From Sphingobacterium oryzagri (GTDB lineage: Bacteria; Bacteroidota; Bacteroidia; Sphingobacteriales; Sphingobacteriaceae): a DNA stretch of 64,000 nt. The notes under the pieces are model-generated. The model made no database searches and was not told the DNA's origin. It worked only from the letters and a program-made list of their open reading frames with translations. Shown piece by piece: positions 1 through 8,184 of this stretch; position 1 is the first letter of the stretch; each line of letters starts with the position of its first letter. The position numbers and the translations under genes were made by a program. The stretch is from positions 2,728,001 through 2,792,000 of the forward strand of contig NZ_CP117880.1 in NCBI RefSeq assembly GCF_028736175.1. Direction: 5' to 3'.

Positions 1-575
1 ATCGGGTTCCAGACCGAAGCAAAGCCTTCCTTGACGCTAGACTGCACCGATTCCCAGGCATTTTCATACCACGTATCCGCCTCCGTCTTTGCCGTCTCGG
101 CTTCTGCCTGCACCGTCATTATCTGATTGGAAAGATCCGCCATGAGTTTTGCGCGCTGCAAACGAAGGTTGTTGATCTCCGTCTGACTACCATCGAACAT
201 CGCTTCGGTCTTAGCCGCAACAATATCTGTTGGATAAGCCACAACACGCGTAAAGGTTGGCCACCAGAGGATCACCATGATTAGTCCAAATGGGCGCAGC
301 AGCGGCATAATCTCCAGTTGCTTGTCTCCAGCCATCATTTCATAGGCCCTGATAGAAAAGAAGATCAGCATAAAGATTGCGCTGAGCGCTTGCGCATCGC
401 TGGTAAAGGCATCGTAATGCGTCCAGATCGTGCTTTTCATCTGCTTTAAAAAGTGCATCATCCCCTCCTCGTAGATTCCGTTTCCCTGCAAGAAATTAAA
501 AGAATCATTAAAGGAATCGGGCACAGACTGCACTTGTAATACGGGCATTGCGTCCATAAATGATAATAAACTCAT
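1..575 (-). CDS. traJ: Conjugative transfer membrane protein TraJ (3' part outside window)
   Basis: The reverse strand is open from an ATG at 575 to the window edge, giving about 191 residues of a longer protein. It contains a hydrophobic stretch around IFMLIFFSIRAYEMM and the block MPLLRPFGLIMVILWWPTF, which resembles the LLRPF region of Bacteroides-type TraJ, an inner-membrane component of the mating apparatus related to TrbL/VirB6. An Ala/Glu-rich, probably helical segment follows. It is the last visible gene of the leftward tra operon, four nucleotides after the preceding gene. The family assignment comes from remembered motif similarity plus its position downstream of TraG. The missing C-terminus should hold further membrane segments. 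Confidence 0.8.
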   Translation of the reverse strand, partial: MSLLSFMDAMPVLQVQSVPDSFNDSFNFLQGNGIYEEGMMHFLKQMKSTIWTHYDAFTSDAQALSAIFMLIFFSIRAYEMMAGDKQLEIMPLLRPFGLIMVILWWPTFTRVVAYPTDIVAAKTEAMFDGSQTEINNLRLQRAKLMADLSNQIMTVQAEAETAKTEADTWYENAWESVQSSVKEGFASVWNP

Positions 576-579
576 TGGG

Positions 580-1371
580 TTATAATTTAGCGCGTGAAAG
601 AACATCATCGGCAATCTGCCTGTCCGATTTACCTCGGGTCGCCATAGCCACCGTACTGTTTTCCTGAAGCCTGTTTACCTTATCCTTAATGGACAAATAC
701 AGCGCAGCACGCTGTCTTTTGGTCTCCCAGATATCCAGCAATTTTCGGTATTCCCCCAGCATGCGGTGATAGGCGATAATGCGCGATCCCCGGTCGAGGT
801 TGGTTGTTCGCGCTGCTTCTAGCCGCTCGCGGAGCATCTGACTTTCCTTCTGATACCAATCGGCTGATCCTACTTGCTCTAAATAGTCCTTTATGGACGG
901 TTCAAGTCCGGCCAAAAGATCGCCCTCGTTAAATTCCAGTAAAGCTTGAAACTCTTTTTTATAGTAGAGCTGCCAAAGCGGATCGGTTTGGGAGGCGATT
1001 CCCGCATAATTAGCAGTCTCGCTTAGCGCCGTATTTCGCAAGGTATCTGCATGGAGCTTGTAGGCCTCTTCGATACTTTTCATGGCCGCTACCATGAGTA
1101 GCCGTCGTGACTGCGGTCCGCCAGCACTCAGCGGCCGGAGGTCCGTTTTGGGATAATTGGGATGAAGTCCCCAGGTTAGCCAGTACTGATAGTTGAGGCT
1201 CAGAAATCCTCGGGTGGGGGTAAACTTCTTGCGGTCCCACTGCTTAAATACCATCCGTTCCTGCTGGTTGACCACATGCTTATCCGTCTGATATTTCACG
1301 TTCTGCCCATGCAGATCAACGGAGAAAACACAGAGTATTAAATAAAGTGTTACTTTATATAACTTAAACAT
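580..1371 (-). CDS. Secreted conjugation-operon protein, unknown function
   Basis: This 263-residue protein starts with a clear signal peptide (hydrophobic LYLILCVFSVDL, then HGQ). The rest is charged and helix-rich, with no transmembrane segment. Its C-terminus ends in SDRQIADDVLSRAKL, which matches the C-terminal block of the three preceding genes (D-R-Q-[LI]-[VA]-D-[DQN]-[IV]). I read these four genes as a divergent tandem family of periplasmic transfer proteins. It lies between those genes and traJ with almost no spacing, so it should be co-transcribed. A VirB5-like or TraI-like role would fit the position, but I cannot assign a named family. The coding call is secure; the function is open. 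Confidence 0.75.
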   Translation of the reverse strand: MFKLYKVTLYLILCVFSVDLHGQNVKYQTDKHVVNQQERMVFKQWDRKKFTPTRGFLSLNYQYWLTWGLHPNYPKTDLRPLSAGGPQSRRLLMVAAMKSIEEAYKLHADTLRNTALSETANYAGIASQTDPLWQLYYKKEFQALLEFNEGDLLAGLEPSIKDYLEQVGSADWYQKESQMLRERLEAARTTNLDRGSRIIAYHRMLGEYRKLLDIWETKRQRAALYLSIKDKVNRLQENSTVAMATRGKSDRQIADDVLSRAKL

Positions 1372-1376
1372 AAAAC

Positions 1377-2063
1377 TTATTTTAAAAGGTTATACTGAAA
1401 AATGATTTGATCCACCAGTTGCCTATCTCGATTGATGAAAGATTGAAAGGGATTCAGCGCAGGAATTATACCGCGAAGCTTCGCCCAATACATTGCTCGG
1501 TGCACACTGAAGCAAAGTGCGCGCATAACGCGCAGCTCCAAAAGAATCTTTACCAGTAGCGCATCCCGCTTCTCGAAATCCATTAGCACGTTGCTGCCTT
1601 CCTTAAGCACAAAGTCCGAAACCTCGGAAACCAGCAGAATGCCTCGATCTTTCATCTGCATGGTTACATCCTCTGCAAAAAGTAATAGATGTGGAGAGCC
1701 CTTGGTCGTTTCCAATATACTATTACACTCAGAAATGATCTCTGAAGAAATCGATGCGACTTGCTTGAGCATAAGACCGCTTTTAAGCGCCTGGTCAACC
1801 TCAGTAAGCGCGCCATGAATCATACGCTGCACCATCACTACCGAGGAAAGGTTGATATTGATATCGTCCAGCCGATTATTGATCGTCTTGAGGTACTCAT
1901 GATGTGTAATTTCAGCGGCCGAGCGTACCGCTGCATTCTCACCAACGATTGCCAAATGCTTGGCATCGTAGACGATCGTAACGTAACTCTGCGCAAAGGT
2001 CACATGTAAACCAAATAAACATATTGCACATATTATTAAATATTTAGCCAAACCCATATGCAC
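1377..2063 (-). CDS. Secreted conjugation-operon protein, paralogue 2
   Basis: A 228-residue protein with an N-terminal signal peptide (YLIICAICLFGLHVTFAQ). The mature part is helical, with polar heptad-like stretches. The C-terminal region AMYWAKLRGIIPALNP followed by FINRDRQLVDQI is close to that of the gene ending at 2719 (AMYWAKQRGILQSLNP, FINMDTRIADDI), so the two are paralogues. The start may be MHMGLAKYL or the second Met, MGLAKYL. It sits tightly between two related genes in the tra operon. A periplasmic structural or adaptor role in the transfer channel is inferred from position only. Confidence 0.75.
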   Translation of the reverse strand: MHMGLAKYLIICAICLFGLHVTFAQSYVTIVYDAKHLAIVGENAAVRSAAEITHHEYLKTINNRLDDININLSSVVMVQRMIHGALTEVDQALKSGLMLKQVASISSEIISECNSILETTKGSPHLLLFAEDVTMQMKDRGILLVSEVSDFVLKEGSNVLMDFEKRDALLVKILLELRVMRALCFSVHRAMYWAKLRGIIPALNPFQSFINRDRQLVDQIIFQYNLLK

Positions 2064-2065
2064 TA

Positions 2066-2722
2066 CTATTTAAGTTGATCAATCTTGGAAAGTATATTAT
2101 CGACCAGCTGCCGGTCACGATTGACAAAGGCCGAAAATGGATTGTTTGCTGAACTAGCATGCCGCAATTGCTGCTGGTACATGGAATTTGCAAGTCCCCT
2201 TGAACTTCCAGCAATCAGTCGCAGTTCGGTGAGCACATGGCCAAAGAGCATCTTGCGATCACTTGCCTTCATCTGGTTAAGGTCACCGATAGAAATCAGC
2301 AATGCGTACAGATAGCTACTGAGCTGTGTGGCTTTAACTAAAAGGTCAAGCTCCACCTGATAAGCCATAGCAATCAGGATAGGGTCGTCTTTTGCCAGCG
2401 TAAATATTCGTGCCTGCTGATTTTGGATATCAGCGATGATCGGCCATGCCTGCATGCCGATCTGCGCGGCATCGATCACTATACCAAGCGTATGAAAACG
2501 TTGCTGCAAACGCCTGTATTTCTGCTTGAAGGTTGCCGTCTTTCCGCGGTTTACCTCCTCATTTGCCGTGGTCACCGTCTGCCGGTTAAAAGCCTCATTC
2601 TGCCTTTCGTTCTCCGATTTACTTTCGGCAACCAGCTGGTGAATCAGTTCCACATTCAGTTGAGAATAGGAATTTTTAACACCTATAAACAAATAGATTA
2701 TAATAATTAAAAACCATCTCAT
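2066..2722 (-). CDS. Secreted conjugation-operon protein, paralogue 3
   Basis: A 218-residue protein with signal peptide FLIIIIYLFIGVKNSYSQ. The first mature third is very polar (KSENERQNEAFNRQ), then a helical core. It ends in NPFSAFVNRDRQLVDNILSK, the same C-terminal block seen in its neighbours. The AMYWAK motif is altered here to SMYQQQL, so this copy is the most diverged in the middle. Its start overlaps the stop of the upstream gene by four bases (ATGA), which points to translational coupling. The function is unknown; it belongs with the other three tandem secreted proteins between traG and traJ. Confidence 0.75.
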   Translation of the reverse strand: MRWFLIIIIYLFIGVKNSYSQLNVELIHQLVAESKSENERQNEAFNRQTVTTANEEVNRGKTATFKQKYRRLQQRFHTLGIVIDAAQIGMQAWPIIADIQNQQARIFTLAKDDPILIAMAYQVELDLLVKATQLSSYLYALLISIGDLNQMKASDRKMLFGHVLTELRLIAGSSRGLANSMYQQQLRHASSANNPFSAFVNRDRQLVDNILSKIDQLK

Positions 2723-3381
2723 TGCCGGAGGTATTTGGCATTGCGAACGATGTCGTCCGCAATGCGGGTATCCATATTAATAAAGCCTGCGTAAGGGTTC
2801 AGCGATTGCAGGATGCCGCGCTGTTTTGCCCAGTACATGGCACGGTACATTCCGTATGCCACACCGCGCAAGATGGTCATCTCCGAGACGATCCGGTTGA
2901 GCAGCTTCGCCCGTTCACCGGAGTCCATGAGATTATTCGCGCCACCCTTAGTCACAAAGCTGGTTACTTCCGAGGCGAGCGCAATGGAACGGTTCTTAAA
3001 CTCCATCGCTCCCTGCTCAGCAAACAGCAGCAGCGCAGGATTGCTACCGGCAAGCGTTATCGCTTTATTAGTGTCACGCACAATATCAGTCCCGATTTGG
3101 GTAATATCCTTTATCGCTAGCAAGTTTCGCATGATCGCAGAAACCTCACTGAGCCCTCTGTAGATCTTATCCTGCATATCATTCACGATAACCAGTTGCC
3201 CTGTTACGGCAAGCTGCCCACGCTGGATAAGCGTCAACCGCTCGTTAGTGTTATCCAGCTGCTGGTCGATAATACCCGAATGTACGGCCGTTGCCGCCGC
3301 CACTGCCGGATCAATATAGATCTGCGCACGCACGAGGGACGCCCAAAACAGGGCGAATAATAAAATAAATAGCTGTTTCAT
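2719..3381 (-). CDS. Secreted conjugation-operon protein, paralogue 1
   Basis: A 220-residue protein with signal peptide LFILLFALFWASLVRAQ and a mature N-terminus rich in Ala (DPAVAAATAVHSGIIDQQ). A helical body follows, then AMYWAKQRGILQSLNP and FINMDTRIADDIVRNAKYL. It is the first of four tandem related genes after traG, 19 bases from the traG stop. VirB5-type proteins are also small, secreted, helical and encoded near the VirB4-like ATPase, so that is a possible analogy. I see no direct sequence evidence for it. Confidence 0.75.
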   Translation of the reverse strand: MKQLFILLFALFWASLVRAQIYIDPAVAAATAVHSGIIDQQLDNTNERLTLIQRGQLAVTGQLVIVNDMQDKIYRGLSEVSAIMRNLLAIKDITQIGTDIVRDTNKAITLAGSNPALLLFAEQGAMEFKNRSIALASEVTSFVTKGGANNLMDSGERAKLLNRIVSEMTILRGVAYGMYRAMYWAKQRGILQSLNPYAGFINMDTRIADDIVRNAKYLRQ

Positions 3382-3400
3382 ATAGCTTTTGATTAACGTA

Positions 3401-5890
3401 TTAATGGATTACATCGGCACTGGAAAGCGGAGTTCCGAGCGCATTGATTTTCTTCACAAAATCACCGATTGATAAGGAGCTAGCTTTCATATCCTGCACA
3501 AATACTTCAAGTGCTTGCTGGTAGTTTTTATACACCTCCACGTAGGTCAGCACGGCATTCTTCTCCGGCTTCTCTGTTGTGTAGGTCAGGTACTGCTCAA
3601 GGGATACCTCCACGCCATAAACTTCACCCGTGGATCCGCGTCGGATATAAACCTCCTTGAATCGTCCTCGTCCCTCCTTGTTGTCCAGCTGATTTATCGT
3701 AAAGATCTTTCTGCGCTCCGTATCGGTAATAGAAAGCAGCTTGGCTATGGCATCGTAGTTCTCGCGGAACTTGGACTGATCCAGCAGGCATATCGTATCC
3801 GAGTTGGCAAGAATACTGTCCTTAACCACCGGATTACCTAGGATGTCGCCCAGCTCTTGGGTCACTACGATCACCTCGCCCCAGAACTTTCGCACCGTTT
3901 TATAGAGGTACAAAATGTAGCCTGCCATCAGTGGACTGGCAATAGCTTTCCAGGCTTCTTCGATGATAAGGGCTTTGCGCTGGTCACGGCGGTGTCGCAT
4001 CTTTTGCAGAAAAACGTCCATAATAATCAGCGTGACGATTGGAAATAACACCTTATTTTCCTTTACGTTATCTATCTCAAAGACAATAAAAGGTTCAGAA
4101 AAAAGCGAGGCATCTGCCTGCTCGTTGAGCACCGTTCCAAACTCACCTCCGGTGTGGAACTTACGCAGCACATAGCGGTACTCGTCTAGATCAAAGGTGA
4201 TGCCTTCTTGCGCCGTAATCTCGCTGATCCGATCCACCGAGTAGCTGTAAAAGGAATCAAAGTTTAACACGCTCGGCCTAGCTGAATCGTTGCTACCATC
4301 CGACCAGAAATAAGCATAATAGTAGGAAGAAAGTACATTGGAAAGCACGGTATCCTCAATCTGGCTTAGCTGCCCATCAGGTCCTTTCCAAAGCAAAGCA
4401 ATCAGCGTCTTCAGGAAATCCTTCTTTTCTAGGTTATACTCCTTTTGCGAAATCGAAAAGGGATTCATCGAGATAGGCTTCTCCTCTGTATAGGTGATGT
4501 ACTTTCCACCATAGTAGCTGCAAAGTCCGGAATAACTATCTCCCGTATCCACGATTACCACGTCCATGTTGTACAGGCAATACTGCTCCACCAGCGCGTT
4601 CATGTAAAATGACTTTCCGCTCCCACTGGGACCGAGCGTAAAGCGGGAGCGGTTGTTTGTTCGTCCTGTCCGCATGGGCAGATCCGAAGGATCGATGCCA
4701 ACGGGAATGCCTTGCCTATCGGTAAAGCGAATAAGGAAATCTGACTGCTCATCCTTTTGCAGGTATTCCTTAAAAAAGAAACAGATCGCTGCATCGGAGG
4801 TTGTCAGAAACCAGTCATAGGTTTTCAATTCCACACCGTTTCCCGGCAGGCAGGTACGAAAAAGCTCCATCTGGTTATAAGCATTTCGGGAAGGGATGAT
4901 TCCCTGCTGGAAAAGTGCCGCCTCTATGTAGTTTCCCGCTTTAGCAATCTTATCCGAATCGGCGCAGATCAGCATATTAAAATGCGCATGCACCAACAGC
5001 TGATTCTCTCGCGATACATCCACCAGTAGTTGATCAATATCTTCCACACAGATCAGATTTGCTGGATCAGGCACCCCCGAATGACGCTTACGTTTGAGTT
5101 GAAGCTTGTTCAAAGTGAGTTGCTGAGCAGGGATCTCCACCAGCTGGTTATAAATCAGGCAATGATAATCCGGCACCTCGTGAAGAAAGGAAAAGTTATC
5201 CTCCGGAAAGTTACGCAGGTTGCCGCCTTCCTGTCTAGTACCATGTGTAGCGGCATCCTCGGGCAGATCGATAGTGTCCGTGTCCACAAGGCTTATGCTG
5301 CGCAGTGCGCGGTCGCCAACGAGCAGATTTCTATCGCCTGCACGGATATTATCCAGTACAATCTTATCCGAACTAAAATCCATCGCCAGCATTCGGCTCA
5401 CGTATTGATTGATTGCTCGTTCATCAAGTGGCTTAGGATCTAGACCTGCCCCTTCCAGCAGATCGATCACCTTATCCACCTGCTGGGTAAAATCGAGCAA
5501 AGCCTTCGGACTGTAGACATAAAAGCGACCCTTTTTAATCTGTTTGGTAATGATGAGATAGGTCGAGAGATCGGTGTAGGCTCGCCCCTGAAAATGCGCA
5601 TTATACCGCTGCTGAAGAAATTCAGCGGCTTGGGGCGCCTCATATTTCCGGCGCGAGAACACATCCTGCTTTTGAATGATGTGTCCTTCCCCCAGAATCT
5701 TGATTAGGTTGAGCAGCAGCTGGTGATAAGCCGTGTAAGGCTCCTGATCGGCGCCATGCTGCATGGCGAGGTTACGCATCTGCAGCAGCACCGAAAACTC
5801 TCCTTTCTCTCCGTAGAGTAGCCTATGGCTCCCGTGCTTTTCCATACCGATGTAGGGTAACTTAAAGGTTTCGCGATGTTGTTTTGCCAT
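3401..5890 (-). CDS. traG: Conjugation ATPase TraG (VirB4-like)
   Basis: An 829-residue cytoplasmic ATPase expected to power assembly of, and transfer through, the mating channel. Walker A, GPSGSGKSFYMN, lies near residue 420. It is followed by VVIVDTGDSYSGLC and SMNPFSI, which are typical of Bacteroides conjugative-transposon TraG. Walker B is RKALIIEEAWKA near residue 640, and VVTQELGDI follows as the sensor-like region. The length matches the family. Its 5' end overlaps the stop of the preceding traF-like gene by 29 bases, so translation is probably coupled. Despite its name, this family corresponds to VirB4 rather than to the VirD4 coupling protein, which is not in the window. Confidence 0.95.
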   Translation of the reverse strand: MAKQHRETFKLPYIGMEKHGSHRLLYGEKGEFSVLLQMRNLAMQHGADQEPYTAYHQLLLNLIKILGEGHIIQKQDVFSRRKYEAPQAAEFLQQRYNAHFQGRAYTDLSTYLIITKQIKKGRFYVYSPKALLDFTQQVDKVIDLLEGAGLDPKPLDERAINQYVSRMLAMDFSSDKIVLDNIRAGDRNLLVGDRALRSISLVDTDTIDLPEDAATHGTRQEGGNLRNFPEDNFSFLHEVPDYHCLIYNQLVEIPAQQLTLNKLQLKRKRHSGVPDPANLICVEDIDQLLVDVSRENQLLVHAHFNMLICADSDKIAKAGNYIEAALFQQGIIPSRNAYNQMELFRTCLPGNGVELKTYDWFLTTSDAAICFFFKEYLQKDEQSDFLIRFTDRQGIPVGIDPSDLPMRTGRTNNRSRFTLGPSGSGKSFYMNALVEQYCLYNMDVVIVDTGDSYSGLCSYYGGKYITYTEEKPISMNPFSISQKEYNLEKKDFLKTLIALLWKGPDGQLSQIEDTVLSNVLSSYYYAYFWSDGSNDSARPSVLNFDSFYSYSVDRISEITAQEGITFDLDEYRYVLRKFHTGGEFGTVLNEQADASLFSEPFIVFEIDNVKENKVLFPIVTLIIMDVFLQKMRHRRDQRKALIIEEAWKAIASPLMAGYILYLYKTVRKFWGEVIVVTQELGDILGNPVVKDSILANSDTICLLDQSKFRENYDAIAKLLSITDTERRKIFTINQLDNKEGRGRFKEVYIRRGSTGEVYGVEVSLEQYLTYTTEKPEKNAVLTYVEVYKNYQQALEVFVQDMKASSLSIGDFVKKINALGTPLSSADVIH

Positions 5891-6164
5891 AGTGTTTCAG
5901 CTTAGCTTGGTGAACAAATAGCGCTGTACTGCGCATTTTAACATGCAGGCCACCTTTCTGACGCTGAAAGGTAAAGGTCAGTCCGCCTGCGATAATGGCG
6001 AGCGTCACCACGGCGCCAAGGTACATGCTGCTGAGCGCGCCAAGCAGGCCTCCGCCTACCAGTCCGAGCACCAGTGATCCGATCCCCCAAGCGATGAACT
6101 TGCCTTTAAAGCCGCGGTAAACAAGGGGCCGTTCGAGCCCCTTGTAAATTGCATATCTGCGCAT
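5862..6164 (-). CDS. traF: Conjugative transfer protein TraF (DUF4133)
   Basis: I place the start at the ATG at 6164 (MRRYAIYKGLERPLVYRGFKG), giving 100 residues. The open frame continues upstream, but that part reads as out-of-frame traE sequence. N-terminal YKGLERPLVYRGFKGKFI is the signature of the DUF4133/TraF family. Two hydrophobic segments follow (FIAWGIGSLVLGLVGGGLLG and YLGAVVTLAIIAGGLTF), as in VirB3-like inner-membrane proteins that work next to the VirB4 ATPase. It sits one base after the traE stop and overlaps traG by 29 bases. Confidence 0.9.
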   Translation of the reverse strand: MRRYAIYKGLERPLVYRGFKGKFIAWGIGSLVLGLVGGGLLGALSSMYLGAVVTLAIIAGGLTFTFQRQKGGLHVKMRSTALFVHQAKLKHYGKTTSRNL

Positions 6165-6165
6165 A

Positions 6166-6480
6166 CTAAACGCCGAAAAAGGCCTTGATGACCACGGATA
6201 CGAGCACCAAGAAAAGACAGGAACCGCCCCAGCCCATAAGCTCCTTGTTGATGTCCTGATCGCCCGAGTTCCACTTGATGTACACGCGCACCCCGCCGAT
6301 GATTCCCACCACGGCGCCAATGGCAAGGGTCAGGGTCGATACCGGATCGATGTAACTGGTCAGCGAGGAGGTTGCCGCGTTGATCCCCGTTGTTCCGCCG
6401 CCTGTCTGGGCAAGTAGCGACTCGGATGCAACCATTACCGCCATAGCGGTAGCAAACAGTTTTCTGGTCTTTACTGTCAT
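6166..6480 (-). CDS. traE: Conjugative transfer protein TraE (DUF4134)
   Basis: A 104-residue membrane protein with a signal-like N-terminus cleavable near SLLAQ. Two hydrophobic helices follow: TLTLAIGAVVGIIGGVRVYIKW and LFLVLVSVVIKAFFGV. The intervening NSGDQDINKELMGWGGSC block is characteristic of DUF4134/TraE, the VirB2-pilin-like family of Bacteroidota conjugation systems. It precedes traF, as in known elements. A second, diverged copy lies immediately upstream. Confidence 0.9.
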   Translation of the reverse strand: MTVKTRKLFATAMAVMVASESLLAQTGGGTTGINAATSSLTSYIDPVSTLTLAIGAVVGIIGGVRVYIKWNSGDQDINKELMGWGGSCLFLVLVSVVIKAFFGV

Positions 6481-6509
6481 GGATAAAAAATTAAAGGATG
6501 AATGGATTA

Positions 6510-6821
6510 TTAAATGCCGTAAAGGGCCTTTAGAAAAGCGCTGACCAAGGTCAGAAAGAGGCAGGAAAACAGCCAGCCCATCACCTGTGCATCGATATGA
6601 TGATGCCGGCCGCTCTGCCAGTTTGCATAGATGCGCAGTCCGCCAAGTATGCCGGCTATGGCGCCAAATACCAGCACAAAGTCCGAAAGCGCATAGTACC
6701 AGCGTCCAACTTCCGAGCTGACGCCGTAAAATTCAGAAAGTCCTGGTTGCCCGAGAAGCAGCACAGGAAAAAAAAGGAGAATGCTCGTTAGAACTGGTTT
6801 AACGCCATTGCTGTTCCGCAT
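6510..6821 (-). CDS. Second TraE-like (DUF4134) protein
   Basis: About 103 residues from ATG 6821 (MRNSNGVKP); an ATG at 6839 is an alternative and overlaps the upstream gene by 17 bases. It has a signal sequence (SILLFFPVLLLGQ) and two hydrophobic helices: DFVLVFGAIAGILGGLRIYANW and LFSCLFLTLVSAFLKALYGI. The core GGLRIYANWQSG...MGWLFSCLFL parallels TraE GGVRVYIKWNSG...MGWGGSCLFL, so this is a tandem duplicate. The linker is His-rich (GRHHHIDAQ) instead of acidic. It may be a minor pilin-like or channel component. The two copies probably have separate jobs because the linkers differ in charge. Confidence 0.8.
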   Translation of the reverse strand: MRNSNGVKPVLTSILLFFPVLLLGQPGLSEFYGVSSEVGRWYYALSDFVLVFGAIAGILGGLRIYANWQSGRHHHIDAQVMGWLFSCLFLTLVSAFLKALYGI

Positions 6822-6822
6822 C

Positions 6823-7161
6823 CTAGTACGGAATGGCACGTGTGTGCTCGATCAGGTTATCCTTGGCTAGGCGCATTAGCTCACCGAGACTTACTCCGCC
6901 GGTCGATTCTGCAACCGAACTGATCGCCGTCGATGGTGCGGGTGCCGTTTGCATCTCGGCGGCTGATCCCACCTCCACTTCCGGATCAGGTTCTTCCAGC
7001 GTGATCAGCTCCGGCACCACATCATCTTCAAAGTAGAGTTTTTCCTCTGTGGTTGCTGTAACACCAACTTTGCCAGCCAGCCAGCGGTCATAGAGCAGGT
7101 TCATAACATAATAGATCAGGTACGCCAGTACCAAGCTAAGGGTAAAAGTAGTCCAGCTCAT
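6823..7161 (-). CDS. Small membrane-anchored protein of the tra operon
   Basis: 112 residues with one N-terminal transmembrane helix (FTLSLVLAYLIYYVMNLL), a long acidic and Pro-rich linker (EEPDPEVEVGSAAE) and a C-terminal amphipathic segment (SLGELMRLAKDNLIEHTRAIPY). I recognise no named domain. It lies between the TraB-like gene (four-base overlap) and the second TraE copy, so it is co-expressed with the transfer genes. The topology suggests a bitopic protein with a cytoplasmic tail, perhaps linking DNA-processing proteins to the channel; that role is inferred. Confidence 0.75.
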   Translation of the reverse strand: MSWTTFTLSLVLAYLIYYVMNLLYDRWLAGKVGVTATTEEKLYFEDDVVPELITLEEPDPEVEVGSAAEMQTAPAPSTAISSVAESTGGVSLGELMRLAKDNLIEHTRAIPY

Positions 7162-7535
7162 AGTTCTGTATTTTTGATGGTTTCTTGAATATGTTCAGCG
7201 AGCCAAGGATGCTGCTCGAGGTAACGGTGCAGGCTGTAAACGATAAAGCGGTTCATATCGATGTTCTTGGCAAGCTTGATGCGCTTAAGCAGGTTGACGG
7301 TTCGCGCATCCAGTCGGATCATGCTTTTCTCGGAATATTCAGGCTTAAACTCGTCAATAGCCTGAAAAAATGCTGCGGCCTGTTTCTCATGCGGATCAGC
7401 TTTAACTCTTCTAAAAGCCTTAGGCTTACCAGCTTCTGCTTCTTCACTAACCTTTTTTGTAATCTCCTTTTCAGGTTGCTCTTTGGCCTTCAGCTCAACG
7501 CGAATCTGATCGGCAAGCGAGCGAATGTTACGCAT
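7158..7535 (-). CDS. TraB-like conjugation regulator/DNA-binding protein
   Basis: 125 residues. The N-terminal half is a charged Lys/Glu linker. The C-terminal half, SMIRLDARTVNLLKRIKL then MNRFIVYSLHRYLEQHPWL, has the beta-strand plus two-helix outline of a ribbon-helix-helix-like domain and resembles the DUF3408-type proteins placed after TraA in Bacteroidota elements. It overlaps the ParA-like gene by eight bases, which fits a ParA/adaptor pair in which the ATPase works with a small DNA-binding partner. The partner role is inferred from arrangement and outline. Confidence 0.7.
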   Translation of the reverse strand: MRNIRSLADQIRVELKAKEQPEKEITKKVSEEAEAGKPKAFRRVKADPHEKQAAAFFQAIDEFKPEYSEKSMIRLDARTVNLLKRIKLAKNIDMNRFIVYSLHRYLEQHPWLAEHIQETIKNTEL

Positions 7536-8166
7536 CGTTGGCCTCGCTTTCTATAAAGGTCTCATAGATCTCCGCTAGTACGGGAAGCACGACAGGCAAA
7601 AGGATTGCTGGAATGCAGGTGGTATCCACCCGCTGAAAGTCGATTCTGTCCGGAAAGCCTTTACCGACGTAGCCAAAGCCAGTCAGCGCCTTATCTACTT
7701 CTAGACGGGTTTGGTATTTTACTCCGCTTTTGAGCCTATTGGGAATAAAATGCAAGGGAGCTGACGTATTGATCTTGGAGACGACCATGGCAAATAGCAA
7801 AGTCGAATCGACCGAAAACTGGTCATAGCCAAATGGACAAAGGATAAGATCACCCGCACGGATTACCGGAATCAGATCGTCGTCATCCATTTTACCGGGC
7901 AGATCGATCAGCACGATCTCGTCGACATTTTTGCTCAGCACGGTCATCAGATCCGGAAAATCATTAAGGTCGGCAGCCAGCACTTCATAGGGAAGCATGT
8001 TCTCCGTAAGCTGGGCCTTTTCATATTTGGAGGAGATGGACTGCTGGTAATCCATGTCGAGGACCGTAACGGGCCGATTTTTATTGACGGCAAGGTAATT
8101 GGCCAGTAGCAGTGTTACGGTACTTTTCCCTGCTCCGCCTTTCTGGTTTCCTAATAAGATGACCAT
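7528..8166 (-). CDS. traA: ParA/MinD-family ATPase, TraA-like
   Basis: 212 residues beginning with a deviant Walker A, GNQKGGAGKSTVTLLLANYL, which contains the signature Lys of ParA/MinD proteins. VTVLDMDYQQS (Walker A') and EIVLIDLPGKMDDDD (Walker B) follow. Such ATPases at the head of Bacteroidota tra operons are usually called TraA and are proposed to position or stabilise the element during transfer. The gene follows the relaxase with 18 bases between. It could also serve partition if the excised element replicates; the repeat array at 10.1-10.6 kb is a possible binding region. Confidence 0.9.
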   Translation of the reverse strand: MVILLGNQKGGAGKSTVTLLLANYLAVNKNRPVTVLDMDYQQSISSKYEKAQLTENMLPYEVLAADLNDFPDLMTVLSKNVDEIVLIDLPGKMDDDDLIPVIRAGDLILCPFGYDQFSVDSTLLFAMVVSKINTSAPLHFIPNRLKSGVKYQTRLEVDKALTGFGYVGKGFPDRIDFQRVDTTCIPAILLPVVLPVLAEIYETFIESEANDA

Positions 8167-8184
8167 AATGATCCATTTTAAATG

